The notes beneath the pieces are model-generated. The model worked only from the letters and a program-made list of their open reading frames with translations. It was not told where the DNA came from and searched no databases. A DNA stretch of 64,000 nt, taken from assembly GCA_025617745.1 (NCBI GenBank), contig CM046869.1:3992244-4056243 (forward strand), written 5' to 3'. Below, piece after piece: positions 34,531-45,999 of the stretch (position 1 is its first letter; each line of letters opens with the position of its first letter). The position numbers were made by a program, and so were the translations under genes. This stretch comes from Heliocidaris erythrogramma (Eukaryota; Echinodermata; Echinoidea; Camarodonta; Echinometridae).

Positions 34531-35357
34531 GGTGGTCTGTCGGTATCGTCAGATCACCTCTTAATTTCGTCAGAATTTTCATTCTTTCTTTATTATTATT
34601 ATTTTCCACCACTTTCTTGTGAGCGTGATTACTCAAATTCGGCTCCCTCAATTTTCATCAGTTATCAGGCCTATCAAGGTCAAGTGCCAGAAATTTTTTC
34701 AAGGTCATCAGGTCATCATGACGTCATCCAGGCGCCATTTTGTGAAATCACATTATCTATCATATCTTCATAACCAGTCATCAAAAATGAACCATATTTG
34801 ACACCATAAACTTCAGGTCAAGGGTCAACATCACATTATATCAAAATCAGCGCGCGCACGTAAAAATTTCAAAATGCTCAAAATCACTTTTTAATCAAAT
34901 CAGTACGTTTCAGGACATTTTAAGCATTTTGGCCGATCGCATATTCATTTGACAGTATTTCAGTAATAGGTTGTTGATTTTCTTCCAAATTTTGATATGT
35001 TGTAGCTGATACAATTCTCAACAAACCCAGTCATCACCATTTTTCAATTTGACAAAGGGATCACGGTGTATTTTTGCGATTAAAGGAGGCATGTCAATTT
35101 TTTACATTTTGCGTGTATTTTCTATGGAACATGACTTTGTCTCAAATCTTAATTACGCATTCCTGTCTTCTTTGAGCTGTATCCGTTATTTCTGCTCGCT
35201 TTCATATAAGTAGTATGTTAAAGCTGAGACTATAAGCTTTCACTAGTGTGCCCTCCAAATTTTGATCAGATGTCGGATCATGCCCATTTTTAAACTACAA
35301 AATGTCTTTTGAGAATCCCGGTTTTCGTTTACGTGTTATCTCAATTGGAAATATTTT

Positions 35358-35415
35358 GGTCTATTGGTAAAGCACTTGCCTTCCATTCCGGTGACCCAGG
35401 TTCGATCCCTGGTGG
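35358..35415 (+). repeat. tRNA-like segment (SINE head)
   Basis: GGTCTATTGGTAAAGCACTTG resembles an A box region, and GGTTCGATCCC is a near-perfect B box. Weaker relatives lie at 36528-36597 and 36760-36823. The segment lacks a full acceptor stem, so it is not called a tRNA gene. Confidence 0.65.
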
Positions 35416-35479
35416 GTTAATTTTTTTTTTCTTTCATACTTGAGTTTATACTAGTAGGCTGAGCCTTGGATCTACTTAC

Positions 35480-35833
35480 TTCTGATTTAGGAGCCAAACG
35501 AGCACTACCCGGGTACTTCATAGCATTTGTGATTATGACTCGGGTCTTCACTGGCAAGTCCAACATCTTCTGCCGAATCTTCTCGTCCGTCACATTATCT
35601 TTTACAAAGGGGAAAAACTTTCCACCTCTACTACCGACATCAGCAGCACTTGCGCTGCCACTGGTAGACCATTCATACCACTCACTCCATCTCCATCCCG
35701 TGACCCTATCGCTGTGCATGGCTCCATGACCATTCCTGATACATATTATCTCCTCACCTCTGGCCCTCACTCTCTTTCTAAACTTCTCTGCCACAACGAT
35801 CTTGATCATGCTTGATACATTTGAGGCAGCCAT
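35480..35833 (-). CDS. exon-like ORF, unrecognised protein
   Basis: An ATG at 35833 (MAASNVSSMIKIVVAEKF) opens 118 codons up to a strong donor (TCAGAA|GTAAGT, junction at 35480/35479). The open frame continues beyond the donor to 35417. Features are a basic RKRVRARGEE patch, an aromatic WRWSEWYEW cluster and a charged C-terminal part (FFPFVKDNVTDEKIRQKML). The composition looks like protein-coding sequence and the donor suggests a first exon. It sits inside the TIR element 34531-36902, so it may be a captured host exon or part of the element's own gene. No partner exon was found to the left. I do not recognise the family. Confidence 0.5.
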
Positions 35834-37471
35834 TGTTCACAAAATAAAATGCTCTGGCTATTGCGCAATATACTAAATATCTGGTTTCAAAGATATAGCC
35901 AATGAAAAGCATCAAAATGGATCATGTGACCGTGCTTATCATTTTTCAAAATTTACTTCCTGCACAGTACAGTACAATCTGCATGCTGTGCATTTTGGTG
36001 ATAACAGTGGCAGCCGAGATGAAGGTTGCGGGAAGACATGTTGCCTTGCATGCTAAGTAAAATTGTTGACCCATTTTATAAAACAAATAATACACAGGTT
36101 TTCGTTTGTGACGCTATGGCTATGCAGTGCTTCACAATGGCAGAGATGCCCATTTCACATAAGAAAATGTCCCTTTTACGTAAATATGCACTTTTATGTA
36201 TGACAGTGCCCCTTTATACATTGGCAAACATGCAATTTATGTACAAAGTGAATTAAGTGACCCTGTCGAATAAGAGAAAATTAATTTTTTCATTTTTAAG
36301 AAAGTGCCTCATTTATGTGAAATGTCCCTATTACATGGAAAATATCCCCTTTCTTTACATGAAATCAGCCTTTCCTTTGTATGGAAGTGCCCTTGTTCAT
36401 TATTTTACGTAGTGCTTCTTTTCATTTCTAATAACCATATGACAAATGTCAATCTTCCTTTCGATAACTCCCCTTATCACCTCTGTTAGCCAAAGTCGTT
36501 TTCAGCCTTGCCTGTAGTCAATGTGGATATTTTGGTGTATTGAACAAATGCCTACCTCCAATGCTCGAGGCTCCAGCTTCGATTCGTGGACTGTCCAACC
36601 CTTTCCATTCCCATTTCTTATTACCATTCATTTAACCATCTTCTTCAACAATTATAACATATATATATGCAAACACAAAAAATATAATAGCCAAATTTTC
36701 TGTGTTGACCGTGGATATAGCCGTTCTCAGATATATAAGTGGAGTCATAGAAAATATAAATGGTCTATTAGATAACGCACTTGCCTGTCGTGCTCAAGGT
36801 TGCAATTTTGATTCCTGGAGTGCCCATTTCTAATTTAATGGTTATCAACAAGTCAACAAGTCAAAAAGTCATTCACCATCATAAAAATCATGACAGACCA
36901 CCTTAATTTGTCTTCAGTGACAAATTAAATTTCTAGTTTGATCTTATGTTTACATAATAATACATGTATGAGATGTACTTGGATTTATTTGAAAATAATT
37001 TTAATGTCATTTGTATCACAATTCATGCACATTTAGGTCCTGTAGGAATGTGAGATGTGTTCCTCTTTTCTATAACTAACAATCTTGACCTTTTGTATCT
37101 AGGTTCAGTCTGGAGAGGAGCCACAATTTGACTTGATAATTCTAGCTTGAAAATTCTCGCCAGCACATGACTTTGCTGGTCAACAGAAAGAAACATGTCC
37201 TTTCTTGCTGAAAAATCAAATGCTTCTCGCTCTCTGATAAGATAAAATGCAAAGGATATTGGTGAAAGAAAACAGGAGGAAAAAATTTGACGATGAATGT
37301 ATGGTATTGACTGAAGACCAGAATTGTATCTGTCATTATGTTGTAGGAAATATATTCTGCTTTTAAAGAGGGCTACGTAATGTGGAGTTGTGGTAAGAAG
37401 TTGATAGAGAAATGCATACTTATTGCAATTTAGTGTACAATGTCGCCTCTTTAGGGCTGTAACAAAACTTA

Positions 37472-37647
37472 TGGGGTGTTGCAAGAAAATTGCGATTGAT
37501 TGCAAGTTGCAACTGATCGGTACTGACCAATCAAAATCCTTGTTGCAAGCACATCTTCTTGAATGGGCAGACCCTGAACCATTCAGAATGATTGTTCTAA
37601 TTTGCTTTACAATTTGCAATTGATTGCAACTTTCTTGCAACACCCCA
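37472..37647. mobile_element. 176-bp MITE with TTA duplication
   Basis: Ends TGGGGTGTTGCAAGAAA, inverted at the right, flanked by TTA at 37469-37471 and 37648-37650. The TWA-type duplication is PIF/Harbinger-like. The 240-codon minus-strand frame 37023-37745 runs through it and is considered spurious. Confidence 0.85.
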
Positions 37648-37904
37648 TTAGTCCTCTTATGGAGGCAGTTAACAGAACAGTTTGAAACCTTACTCTCAAG
37701 CTCACGTACATGACAATAGATCGTGTAGTAAATAAAAGGAAACACTTGTATAGAAAACGTAACATTTCGACTTGCATACTACGAATATATATAGGGAAAA
37801 CTCAACATAACGAGGTCAGCTGTATCGAGACATTTCACTTAATCATCATCAATCCAGTTTTGATCCGGGTATATTCTCTGTTGACGGGGGTGGCCGGATT
37901 TACC

Positions 37905-39300
37905 TCACTTTGTAGCAATCTTTCTCACACCCGCCCTCCATCTCGCACGATTCATGGCATCCTCCCTCCTCAAACTAACTCCACTGCACTCCTCCTCAAC
38001 CTGTTTTCTCCACGTTTTCCTCGGTCGTCCTCGCTTCCTCTGGCCCTTCACTTCAAACTCCAGAGCTTTTCTCAAAATGTGCCCGTTCTCCCTTCTCAGC
38101 ACATGCCCATACCATCTTACTCCATTTGCTTTTGCCATCTGAGCCACTGATTCTTTTTCTATCCATTAGTTTCACTCCACACATTGCTCTCACCATTGCT
38201 CTCTCAGTCCTCGTCAAGATCGCCAGCTCATTCCCACCTAAACACCATGTCTCACTCCCATATAACATCACTGGTCTTACACAGCTGCGATAGACCATTC
38301 CCTTCACCTTCAACAAGAACCTTTTTGAGTTCAACAGCTCTCCACATTCCCTGAACGTGATCCAACCAAATCTTGTTCTTGCTGTGACAGCTGCCTCGCA
38401 ACCACCACCTGCGTTCACTCTATCCCCCAGATAACAAAAGCTACTCACTGTTTCGACCTCATCACACAACTTCTCCATAGGTTCCACGCACCCTCCAGCA
38501 CACTTCCTACATTTACTACACATAAAATCTCTCCCTAGCCTTGGGGTCACCCTCCTTACTTTGGCACACCTTCCTTACTTTGGCACACCTTCCATGGATC
38601 CATTTCCGACATTTCACACACATCACAGAATTTGCCATTACCCTCTTCCCACATATGCCACATACATTTCGCCTTCTGCTTTAAACTAACTACCACCTTC
38701 GTCTTTCCCAGGTTCACCTTCAGCCCCTTGCTCTCAAATGCTTCCTTCCATTTCCAGAACTTCTCTCTCAATCCATCCATCGTCTCAACAGAACCAAGTC
38801 ATCCGCGTACAACATCTCGGTCATCAGACCTTCTCTCGCACTCTCCGTAACCACATCAACCACAATTACAAAGATCAGTGGTGATAGGCCGATCCTTGGT
38901 GTACACCAACTTTCACCTCAAACTCTTCAGACAGCCCTCACCCAACTTTAACTCTTGTCTTTGCTCCATCATACAAACTTATCACTGCTCTTACTATTAC
39001 CTCTGGTATGCCTCTCTTCCTCATTGCCCACTCCATTACCTTCCTCGGGACCCTGTCAAATGCCTTCTCCAGATCAACAAAGCACATACAACTTATTTGC
39101 CTTATCTCGGTACTCCTCCTGCAACCTCCTTAGAATGAACACTGCATCTATTGTTCCTTTACCTGGCATAAAGCCAAACTGCATCTCGTCCACTGTCACA
39201 TACTACGTATTATCTTCTCCATCACTCTTTCTACAATCTTCACTGCATGCTCTCTAATAACTTCTCTCCCCTATATGCCCCACAATTCATTGCATCCCCT
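37905..39300 (-). pseudogene. LINE reverse transcriptase fragment, frameshifted
   Basis: The minus strand reads, in several frames, [90 protein letters not shown] and WYGHVLRRENGHILRKALEF. This is the order of palm motifs and the C-terminal part of a non-LTR retrotransposon RT, including the YADD active site. At least four frame changes and stops make it a dead copy. There is no endonuclease domain in the window, so it is 5'-truncated. A GATGATGATT-like tail lies at about 37840-37855. The clade is not determined. Confidence 0.85.
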
Positions 39301-39625
39301 TTTCCCTTAAATCTTTTTTACTCTAAATACCACGAGCTGTGCACGCATGGAATTTGACTATTTTGTTTTGATACTTTTGAGCGAGTGCCACGAGTGCCTG
39401 ATTTGGCCAATACCGGTACTGGAGAAGACTTCCATTATTATTATTAAACAGCCACTTGTTGAAGGAAATCTATACTTTTGAAAAGTACAAATAATGATTA
39501 ACCATGATATACTTGTTATGAGTGTGTTGGGATGCTCCATCTAAAAGAAAATCAAATGCGTGTGAGTGCTGTCCCATTCAGCATACTGAATCTTCTCAAT
39601 AGCAAGGCATAGTCCAAGTCCTCCA

Positions 39626-39930
39626 TTACTTTTGGAGTTGAGCATATTTTCCCTTCAACTCGTCCAAAACTGCACTGGGAAGCTTCTGTGCTTGGGATGT
39701 CAGGGCAAAATCCCACAATGAAACATGGCACTTTGTGGATGCTATTTTGCGTAGTTTTCTGCCTGCTCCTTCCGTCCAAGGTACCCATTTCTTAGTATAT
39801 CCGCCTCTGTACCATTCTACTTCTATCTCCTCTCCCATCCTTCCAATCACTTTTCCTATGTAAGGAGGTGGTGTTTCGTCATCTAGGTGCACTGCAACAA
39901 GCATTCCTTCTTTTATACCGTCAAATTACT
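39626..39930 (-). CDS. ORF with a chromo/Tudor-like module, unrecognised gene
   Basis: The frame reads FDGIKEGMLVAVHLDDETPP, then YIGKVIGRMGEEIEVEWYRG, KKWVPWTEGAGRKLRKI, SLWDFALTSQAQKLP and ends at KYAQLQ with a stop. An in-frame TAA precedes the Phe codon. The alternation of short strands with YIGKV and WY/W resembles small beta-barrel modules at the C-termini of multi-copy marine invertebrate proteins of unknown role. It may be the last exon of a decayed gene with 40062-40320, or part of a mobile element. Function unknown. Confidence 0.45.
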
Positions 39931-40061
39931 GCGAATAGTAATCACATGAGCTGTGGTGAATGGATGTTGTAAGTCTCTTATGCCCCAAATTACATGTATC
40001 TCTGGAAAGCAATAGCTTACGGTAGTGTGTTTAAAACATGAACTTGAATTATGGCACAGGT

Positions 40062-40320
40062 TCATTTGTGTGATTTGGAAGGGTATTTGATGCCTGCGCT
40101 GTCAAGTGATCTTTCCTTGTATTTCCAATGATCTAGCTTTGTTGATGGGGAGTTGGGTTGGTAAACTGCTATTGCCTGTGAGTTGTTATTTGACTGTTTT
40201 TCATTCAACTTCTGGGCTGCCTGTGCATAGGTTAATTTGTTTACAGATTTAGATCTTTTGTAATTGTTCGCTTTCTTTGTCACTCCGAAGCCTCTGAAGG
40301 CAGCATTCTCCCTGGGAAGT
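40062..40320 (-). CDS. exon-like ORF, basic, unrecognised
   Basis: After an acceptor-like AACTTCCCAG the frame reads ENAAFRGFGVTKKANNYKRS, then SVNKLTYAQAAQKLNEKQ, and ends in TGA at 40062. It is rich in Lys, Asn and Gln. It lies on the same strand just upstream of the chromo-like ORF and could belong to the same gene. No domain is recognised. Confidence 0.35.
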
Positions 40321-40734
40321 TTATAATGATAACATTGTCCATTTATATAGTGCAGCTACTATACAAAGGAGAGAATGACACTAAGTGTTAGTACACTTTC
40401 CAATGTTTTCATAACTGATTTTAAACTACATGTATGATTCTTGTTACATTCAATACCTTTTGACTTTTGAGTTCCATGTGCATTTCATTTCCAATCATTT
40501 CAGCACTTGGTACCCCTGATATTACCTCTTTTTAAGGTTCGCTTGGTTTTTACCTCAGCTGGTATGTTATCAGTTGCTTGGATTTCGGTAAGTCATTTAT
40601 GGTGTTTGGCGTATGTGCATTGAATTCCTGCTTGGGCAGATTCAATAAATTTAGGCAACGAGCATGTTCCAACAACAAGCTGTCTCAGCCCCTCCAGCAG
40701 TTTGGAAAACAGAGTGCGTTGGCAGCTTCTAGTC

Positions 40735-41235
40735 ATTTCTATGCTTTAGTGCCATATGCATTTCCAGATCAGTTGCTCGGTACTTCTTTATACACGGGTT
40801 ACATGAAAACATATTTTAGTCTAAGTCATACTGGTATCATAGGGTTGATACGATCTTGCACACGTTTAGTCACCTTAGTTGATCCTTTAAAGCTTCTAGT
40901 AATTTTGGTCTGATGCTCTAGTGCCATATGTATGTCCAGATCATTTGCTCGGTACTTCTCTACACAGGTTACATGGAAGCATATATTAGTCTAAGTGATA
41001 CTGATATCATCGGGTCGATATGACCTTGCACTTTTTTAGTCACCTTAGTTGATCCTTTAGAGCTTGTAGTCATTTCGGTCTGATGCTCTAGTGCCATATG
41101 TATGTCCAGATCATTTGCTCGGTACTTCTCTACACAGGTTACATGGAAGCATATATTAGTCTAAGTAATACTGATATCATCGGGGCGATATGATCTTGCA
41201 CTCATTGAGTCATCTTAGTTGATCCTTTAAATGGG
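40735..41235 (+). repeat. tandem repeat, about 170-bp unit, three copies
   Basis: GCCATATGTATGTCCAGATC-type starts at 40752, 40923 and 41093. Each unit ends with AGTCACCTTAGTTGATCCTTTA. The plus-strand frame 40578-40913 overlaps the first unit and is not considered a gene. Confidence 0.9.
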
Positions 41236-41944
41236 GGCCACCTGTAACTCATCTTAGATGGAAACATCCACGAGTCTGGTGCCACCTCTACTTCCTTGCT
41301 CTCACAAAACTCAATCCAGAACATGGCAGCCTTTTGAGTGTGCAAATTACCCCAAAGTATATATTTTTGTTAGGCATTACTTCTCATGTGTGATTCTCTT
41401 GTTTCTATCTTGCTTCCTGCTCTGTTAGCATTGGAATCAAGCACTGCTAACTTTGCTCGTGCTAACATTGTTCTATGAGAGAAGTGCTTCCATTTGGGCA
41501 GTACTTGAGATACAGGGAATGGTACACTTTGATGAATCCAGTGTGATGAGCCGTTGGTAACTTTTCATGTCATTGACAAGACAATGGTCAAAGAGAATTC
41601 CATGCTGAGCTTGGCGAGACTTCAACCCTTTCAAAACAGGAATTGTTCAAGGGCTAAATTGATCACATTTTGTTCTTGAAAATTGGCAACAATAATATAT
41701 TTCTTTTAGTCCTACATGGTTCTAATAAAATGTAATTTCTTTGAAAACGATATACTGTACATAGTTACAAATGTTGTTGAAAAGTTGAAAAAATTGCAGA
41801 TTTTGATCCTCTCGGTATGTTACCAATTTAATGATTTTGAAGCTTATTCTCCCTTTTAAAATTTGTGGCATCAAACGCAATATGGTCATGCAATGAAAAT
41901 GGACACGATGTGCACAGAAATTTTTGCTCTTTGTACTCATGTAT

Positions 41945-42086
41945 CCGGGGAGCGTTTCATCAAGTGTTTTGTCAGTGATTTTCATTGACAAATTTGCTCT
42001 CAGCCAATCAGAAGCAAGGATTTCAGTAGGTTATAACAGTTGTCTGTAATAATCACCGACAAAATGCTTGATGAAATGCTCCCCTG
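41945..42086. mobile_element. CTGGGGAGCG MITE, another copy
   Basis: Ends CCGGGGAGCGTTTCATCAAG and its inverse, with a 4-bp duplication GTAT at 41941-41944 and 42087-42090. Confidence 0.85.
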
Positions 42087-42195
42087 GTATTTTAGAGGTG
42101 TGAATCAAAAGTTATTAAGCCAAACCACAAAATTGTGGTCATTTGCCTTGAAAGGGTTAACCCAAGGATATTCCACTTTCTGCTTGCATCCTGTG

Positions 42196-42333
42196 CCTTG
42201 TTCAGCAGTTCCTGTTGGCACTAGTGAAACTTTTCTGCAGTGTTCCATGTGTGTATGTTACAGACAAGGGCTCTTGCTCTTGTCGGCACTAATGAAAGTT
42301 TTCTGCAGAGTTCCATGTGTGTATGTTACAGCA
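42196..42333 (+). repeat. 80-bp tandem duplication
   Basis: GGCACTA(G/A)TGAAA, TTTTCTGCAG, then TTCCATGTGTGTATGTTACAG occurs twice. Confidence 0.8.
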
Positions 42334-42988
42334 TCTTGGACAGAAAGTTCCAGGCTCGAGTCTTCACCCTATTCATGGCAGAGAATCCCTTCTACAATCA
42401 AACAATCATATAAACTAATAGACATACACCATAAGTAAATCAATAATGCACACTTACAGTGTTGTTTAAGTTGACAGAAACTTTAATCAAGAGATCACTT
42501 CAAACACGTCTTCACCCTATCGCAGCCAAACACGGTCTGACCTGACGAAAAACATTGAATATCATTAACATGCAGTATATGCGCACGTACATGTATGCGC
42601 AGCACAGTGCGGTGCGTCACAATGCATTAACACTAACTAGAATACATGTACTGCCCCCTTAAGTTCCAGAAGGCTAGGCAACCAATGCCAACTCAATTTT
42701 GTGACACTATCTGCATCATGACATCAAATATATATGTCCCGATGTGTCATAATCATCGTATTGATATTAAACTATCAATGAACAACACCATGGGGAAAAT
42801 TTAAGTAATGATAAGGAAGTCATTGGCCCAATTGAATCTATTATGCATTACATTGCAAAAACTAAAAACCTCATCCATGCCCCTTGATCAACGTCCAAAC
42901 AAAAAAGTGAAGATAAGATAAATAACTTAATAATGATATGGTTAGTCATTGACTAGATCATTTCTATTAGCATCACCTTGTCTTCTCT

Positions 42989-43336
42989 TAGTGCTGGGAC
43001 TAAAAACCGGGTACCCGGGTCCCGCCCGAGAGCATCGGGTCCCGTGTCAAAATATTACATGCCCGTTTCCCGAAAATAAGTATTTAATGATTACTCATGT
43101 ATGTAACACGACAAGGTGGTAGATAAAGTCGACCAGCCATTCAATATCTACATGTAAATATCCATGTAGCGCCCCACTGCAGTGATGCGCTTTCGAGTTT
43201 TTCCCAGTGTTAATAGCTTCTTAAGGGTAAATATAAGCTTGTAATTTGTGTTAATATGATTTTCGGGTAACCGGGAACCCGCCCGAAAAATCGTCGGGTT
43301 CCCGAATTGAAAAAATACCCGAAACTCCCACCCCTA
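42989..43336. mobile_element. hAT-type MITE, 348 bp, inside a pogo pseudogene
   Basis: The left end is TAGTGCTGGGACTAAAAACC and the right end (inverse) is TAGGGGTGGGAGTTTCGGGT. Flanking 8-mers are TCTTCTCT (42981-42988) and TCTGCTCT (43337-43344), 7 of 8 identical. The interior is full of CGGGT/ACCCG words. It interrupts the C-terminal part of the transposase reading leftward from 43877. Confidence 0.8.
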
Positions 43337-43877
43337 TCTGCTCTGCAATTTTGAGCAGAACACTGTATGAGTCTTTCTGTGTTGCCAAATGAGTCGGCTT
43401 CTTTTTGCGGAAGCACTTCTGGATTGTCTCGATGTTTGTGTCCATCCAAAATCTGGAGATCCAGTAGATGGCCTGGAAAACGTCTGTCCTTCTCATGAGA
43501 TCTGGTGCTGTGAGGCCTGATTCCTGTTCTATCTGATGGAGAATCCCCTTCAGCTGCCGGTTGCCTGGATGATGCCCTGGTCCATTGGCTGAATGATGGA
43601 GGTGGTGTACTGGGGGTAAAAGACCAGCTTGATGTGTGAAAGCAGCAGGCAGGGATGGCAGGCAGGGATGGCAAGGAGCAGTGTCCAGAAGCATGCAGTC
43701 CATCCCTCTGAAGTGTAGGGTTGAGTCACTGGAAGCCTTGAAGAACAGCCCTGTGTCGTCCATGTTGTAGATGTCACAAAAGGCATAACCGTTACACAGA
43801 TCGGGTAGCTTCTGCTTCCTGTCATCGACTATTGCCATCTCAATGCCCCCACTCTCTCTGTTCATATTTCCAAACAT
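43337..43877 (-). pseudogene. pogo/Tigger-type DDE transposase remnant 1
   Basis: The minus frame contains IYNMDDTGLFFKASSDSTL (first catalytic Asp region), then LLDTAPCHP (second Asp) after a deletion of several tens of residues expected between them. The third Asp motif, TTSIIQPMDQGII, is in another frame at about 43600. It continues LMRRTDVFQAIYWISRFWMD and ends where the hAT MITE is inserted. These are hallmark motifs of the DDE_1 (pogo/Jerky/Tigger) family. Two repeats of GGCAGGGATGG near 43655-43675 lie at the frame change. Clearly inactive. Confidence 0.88.
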
Positions 43878-43990
43878 GATATTGTGCCGTAGACTTGTGA
43901 GTAGTAGAAGCCTATCTTCCCATGTGATGGATGGCCTCCCAAGTGCATCCTGCCATTGCCGCCAAAGTGGCCGCTCCTATTCTAAAGGAG

Positions 43991-44637
43991 TGAGAGGCAA
44001 ATCGGGATGCTGGCATGTCCAGGAACGACAAACATCGGAATGCCGGAATTCCGGAATTCTGGTTTCTGGTTTTTTATATTTTTATCTACAACTTAGAAGA
44101 GCACCAGAAAAAAAACATAAATAGACTTCGATATGTGATACAAATTGTTTGTTAGAACTGCTGGTAAGAGTCTATATCTATACTTTGCGGACATGCGCTT
44201 TCATAATTTTGGAAGTACGTTTCTGGATCAGAAACTAGCGAGATAACACACGCTGCAATTTGCGATCCATGTACGTGTGCTTGCAGCTAGCTCAAGCGCA
44301 TGCATGCATACAAACGGGTCTTCACTGTGTGAGCTAGCTATATATGCTATGCGCTTGCGGCGGCGCATCTTCCTCGTTATATATTCAGATATGTTTCGCA
44401 CATTTCCAATATGATTTTATCTCTGATGAAAATCATGATCATATCTTTTTGATTTTAATGTAAAAACAATATGTCAAAAATGATTTTATTTTTTTCCCTC
44501 TGCCTTCAGGTTTGCATTTTGGTCATTAAAACCAACTTCACTTTAAACAGGGAATTAGTTCTATTTGAAACTACCAATGTCAGAAGAGTAAGAACATTCA
44601 TAAACACTCTAAATGTATTTTCTTAATGGTTAACCAT
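43991..44637. other. non-coding stretch
   Basis: Nothing beyond short AT-rich and GC-varied sequence. A GCATGCATGC-like palindrome lies near 44299-44310. Confidence 0.5.
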
Positions 44638-45690
44638 TTAAAGAGAGATTCCATATGTCTTCCCCTCCAGGAAAAGTGGAGGGATGGAACTAGACTTTCC
44701 TGACGCTGTCTCGCTACGAGGGGAGGGTGCGGCGTCAGCATAAGAGTGTCCACTCCGGTGAGTGCTCACCATCCGCCTGCGACTAGAACCAGCCGGCGAA
44801 ATTGATGGCTGCCTCTTGGGAGGGAGAGGCCTAGGTCTGGCATGGGTCCGCCGCTTGGCAGCATAAGGCTTGTGGCGGGGAGAGCACGAGTGAGCCGCCA
44901 GGGAGGAATTCGATTTCATACCATTCGGGTCTTCCCTGTCCGCAATCCAGTGCAGTGCCTGCCAACTATCTGCCGCCAATGCATTGCGCATAAGAGACAA
45001 GCATCTCCATTGCAGCAGCGCGGCGGGGTGGTTGATGGGGTTCACCTGAATATTCCCCTCCACGGGCCACTGCATTTGGTTGGCGAGGTTCTCATTTCTG
45101 CCCCGATGTACTTAGGCAGGCTCCAGCTGTAGTCCTCATCGGCCGCTCGGGCATTCATCCAGGCTTCCAGGTCGATAAGGTTCTCAGACCCAGTGAGTTC
45201 CCTCGCATAAAAGCGAAGGCACCTGGAAGGTGCCTGGTGAGTTGAACGGCTGCGAGTATATCCCCGTCTGCCATGGATAGGTTCATAGGCAGGGAGGCAT
45301 GTGGGCGTAGATGTCCCTCAGGCTCCCGGGGCACCTCCCACATTCAATGATGGGGCATACCCCCTGAACCCTATAGGCGCTTCTGCCCCTGGTACAGGTA
45401 TTGTCAGAGGGTGCCTGTGGCTCCTCCTCAGTGCCCTTCACTTCGCTAGGGTCCTCACCCATTGGGACGGCCTCATTCCCCTGCTCTGGCCGGGATTGGG
45501 CAAGCTCCTCACAGGCATTGCCTTTGAGAGGTTCATCCTCCATCTCCCCTGCTACCCTAGAAGAGAATAATTTCGGTTCAGGGGTTGGGGACCGCTTCTG
45601 GGTTAACAGGCTCCGGGTGAGTGGTGCTTCCATGATCGGTCCTGGGGTCTTTTCCATGTCCCCTGGGAGTGGAACAGGCAAAGGGTGTCT
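44638..45690 (-). pseudogene. decayed multi-frame ORF region, unrecognised
   Basis: Overlapping minus frames give MPVPLPGDMEKTPGPIMEAP, a Cys/His cluster (CPIIECGRCPGSLRDIYAHM), PMNLSMADGDILAAVQLTRH, then HPAALLQWRCLSLMRNALAA and an Arg/Pro/Ser-rich tail ending at 44638. GC content and frame lengths are above the local background. The frames change at least three times. The Cys/His cluster suggests a zinc-binding segment, perhaps of a retroelement ORF1. I cannot name the family. Confidence 0.45.
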
Positions 45691-45999
45691 GAAACACCCT
45701 CGATGCCCTGGCTGCGAATTTTTTTTCTCCCAAACAGGTTTACCTGTTACAGTAAAATCCTGCCTCCTGATCTGATTGGTACAAACGTATACGCATCATG
45801 AATATGCATGTGCTGAGCTACAAAGGCCTAGTACATGTATTACGGATGCGCTTGGACTTAGTTTCACTGGCCACTATACTGTTTAGGGTGTACAAAATGT
45901 GTGTAAGCTGGTGCTGTGGGTGTGTGCGTGTGTCGGGCTACCGTTATAGCGCATGTTAGCTCTTTCCAATTGACACATATTTTGACATTCAATGTCCAG

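Larger units (their letters stand above)
34531..36902. mobile_element. 2.4-kb TIR element, GGTGGTCTGTC ends, TTA duplication
   Basis: GGTGGTCTGTC at 34531 and its inverse GACAGACCACC ending at 36902, flanked by TTA on both sides (34528-34530 and 36903-36905). A 3-bp TWA duplication fits PIF/Harbinger-like elements. There is no transposase. It holds an exon-like ORF on the minus strand and three tRNA-like segments. Confidence 0.65.

Noticed and set aside
35358-35415. tRNA gene
   Set aside because: The B box is good but there is no complete acceptor stem or cloverleaf. It looks like a SINE head.
37023-37745. 240-codon minus-strand ORF
   Set aside because: It runs straight through a MITE with target duplications, and its composition is not protein-like.
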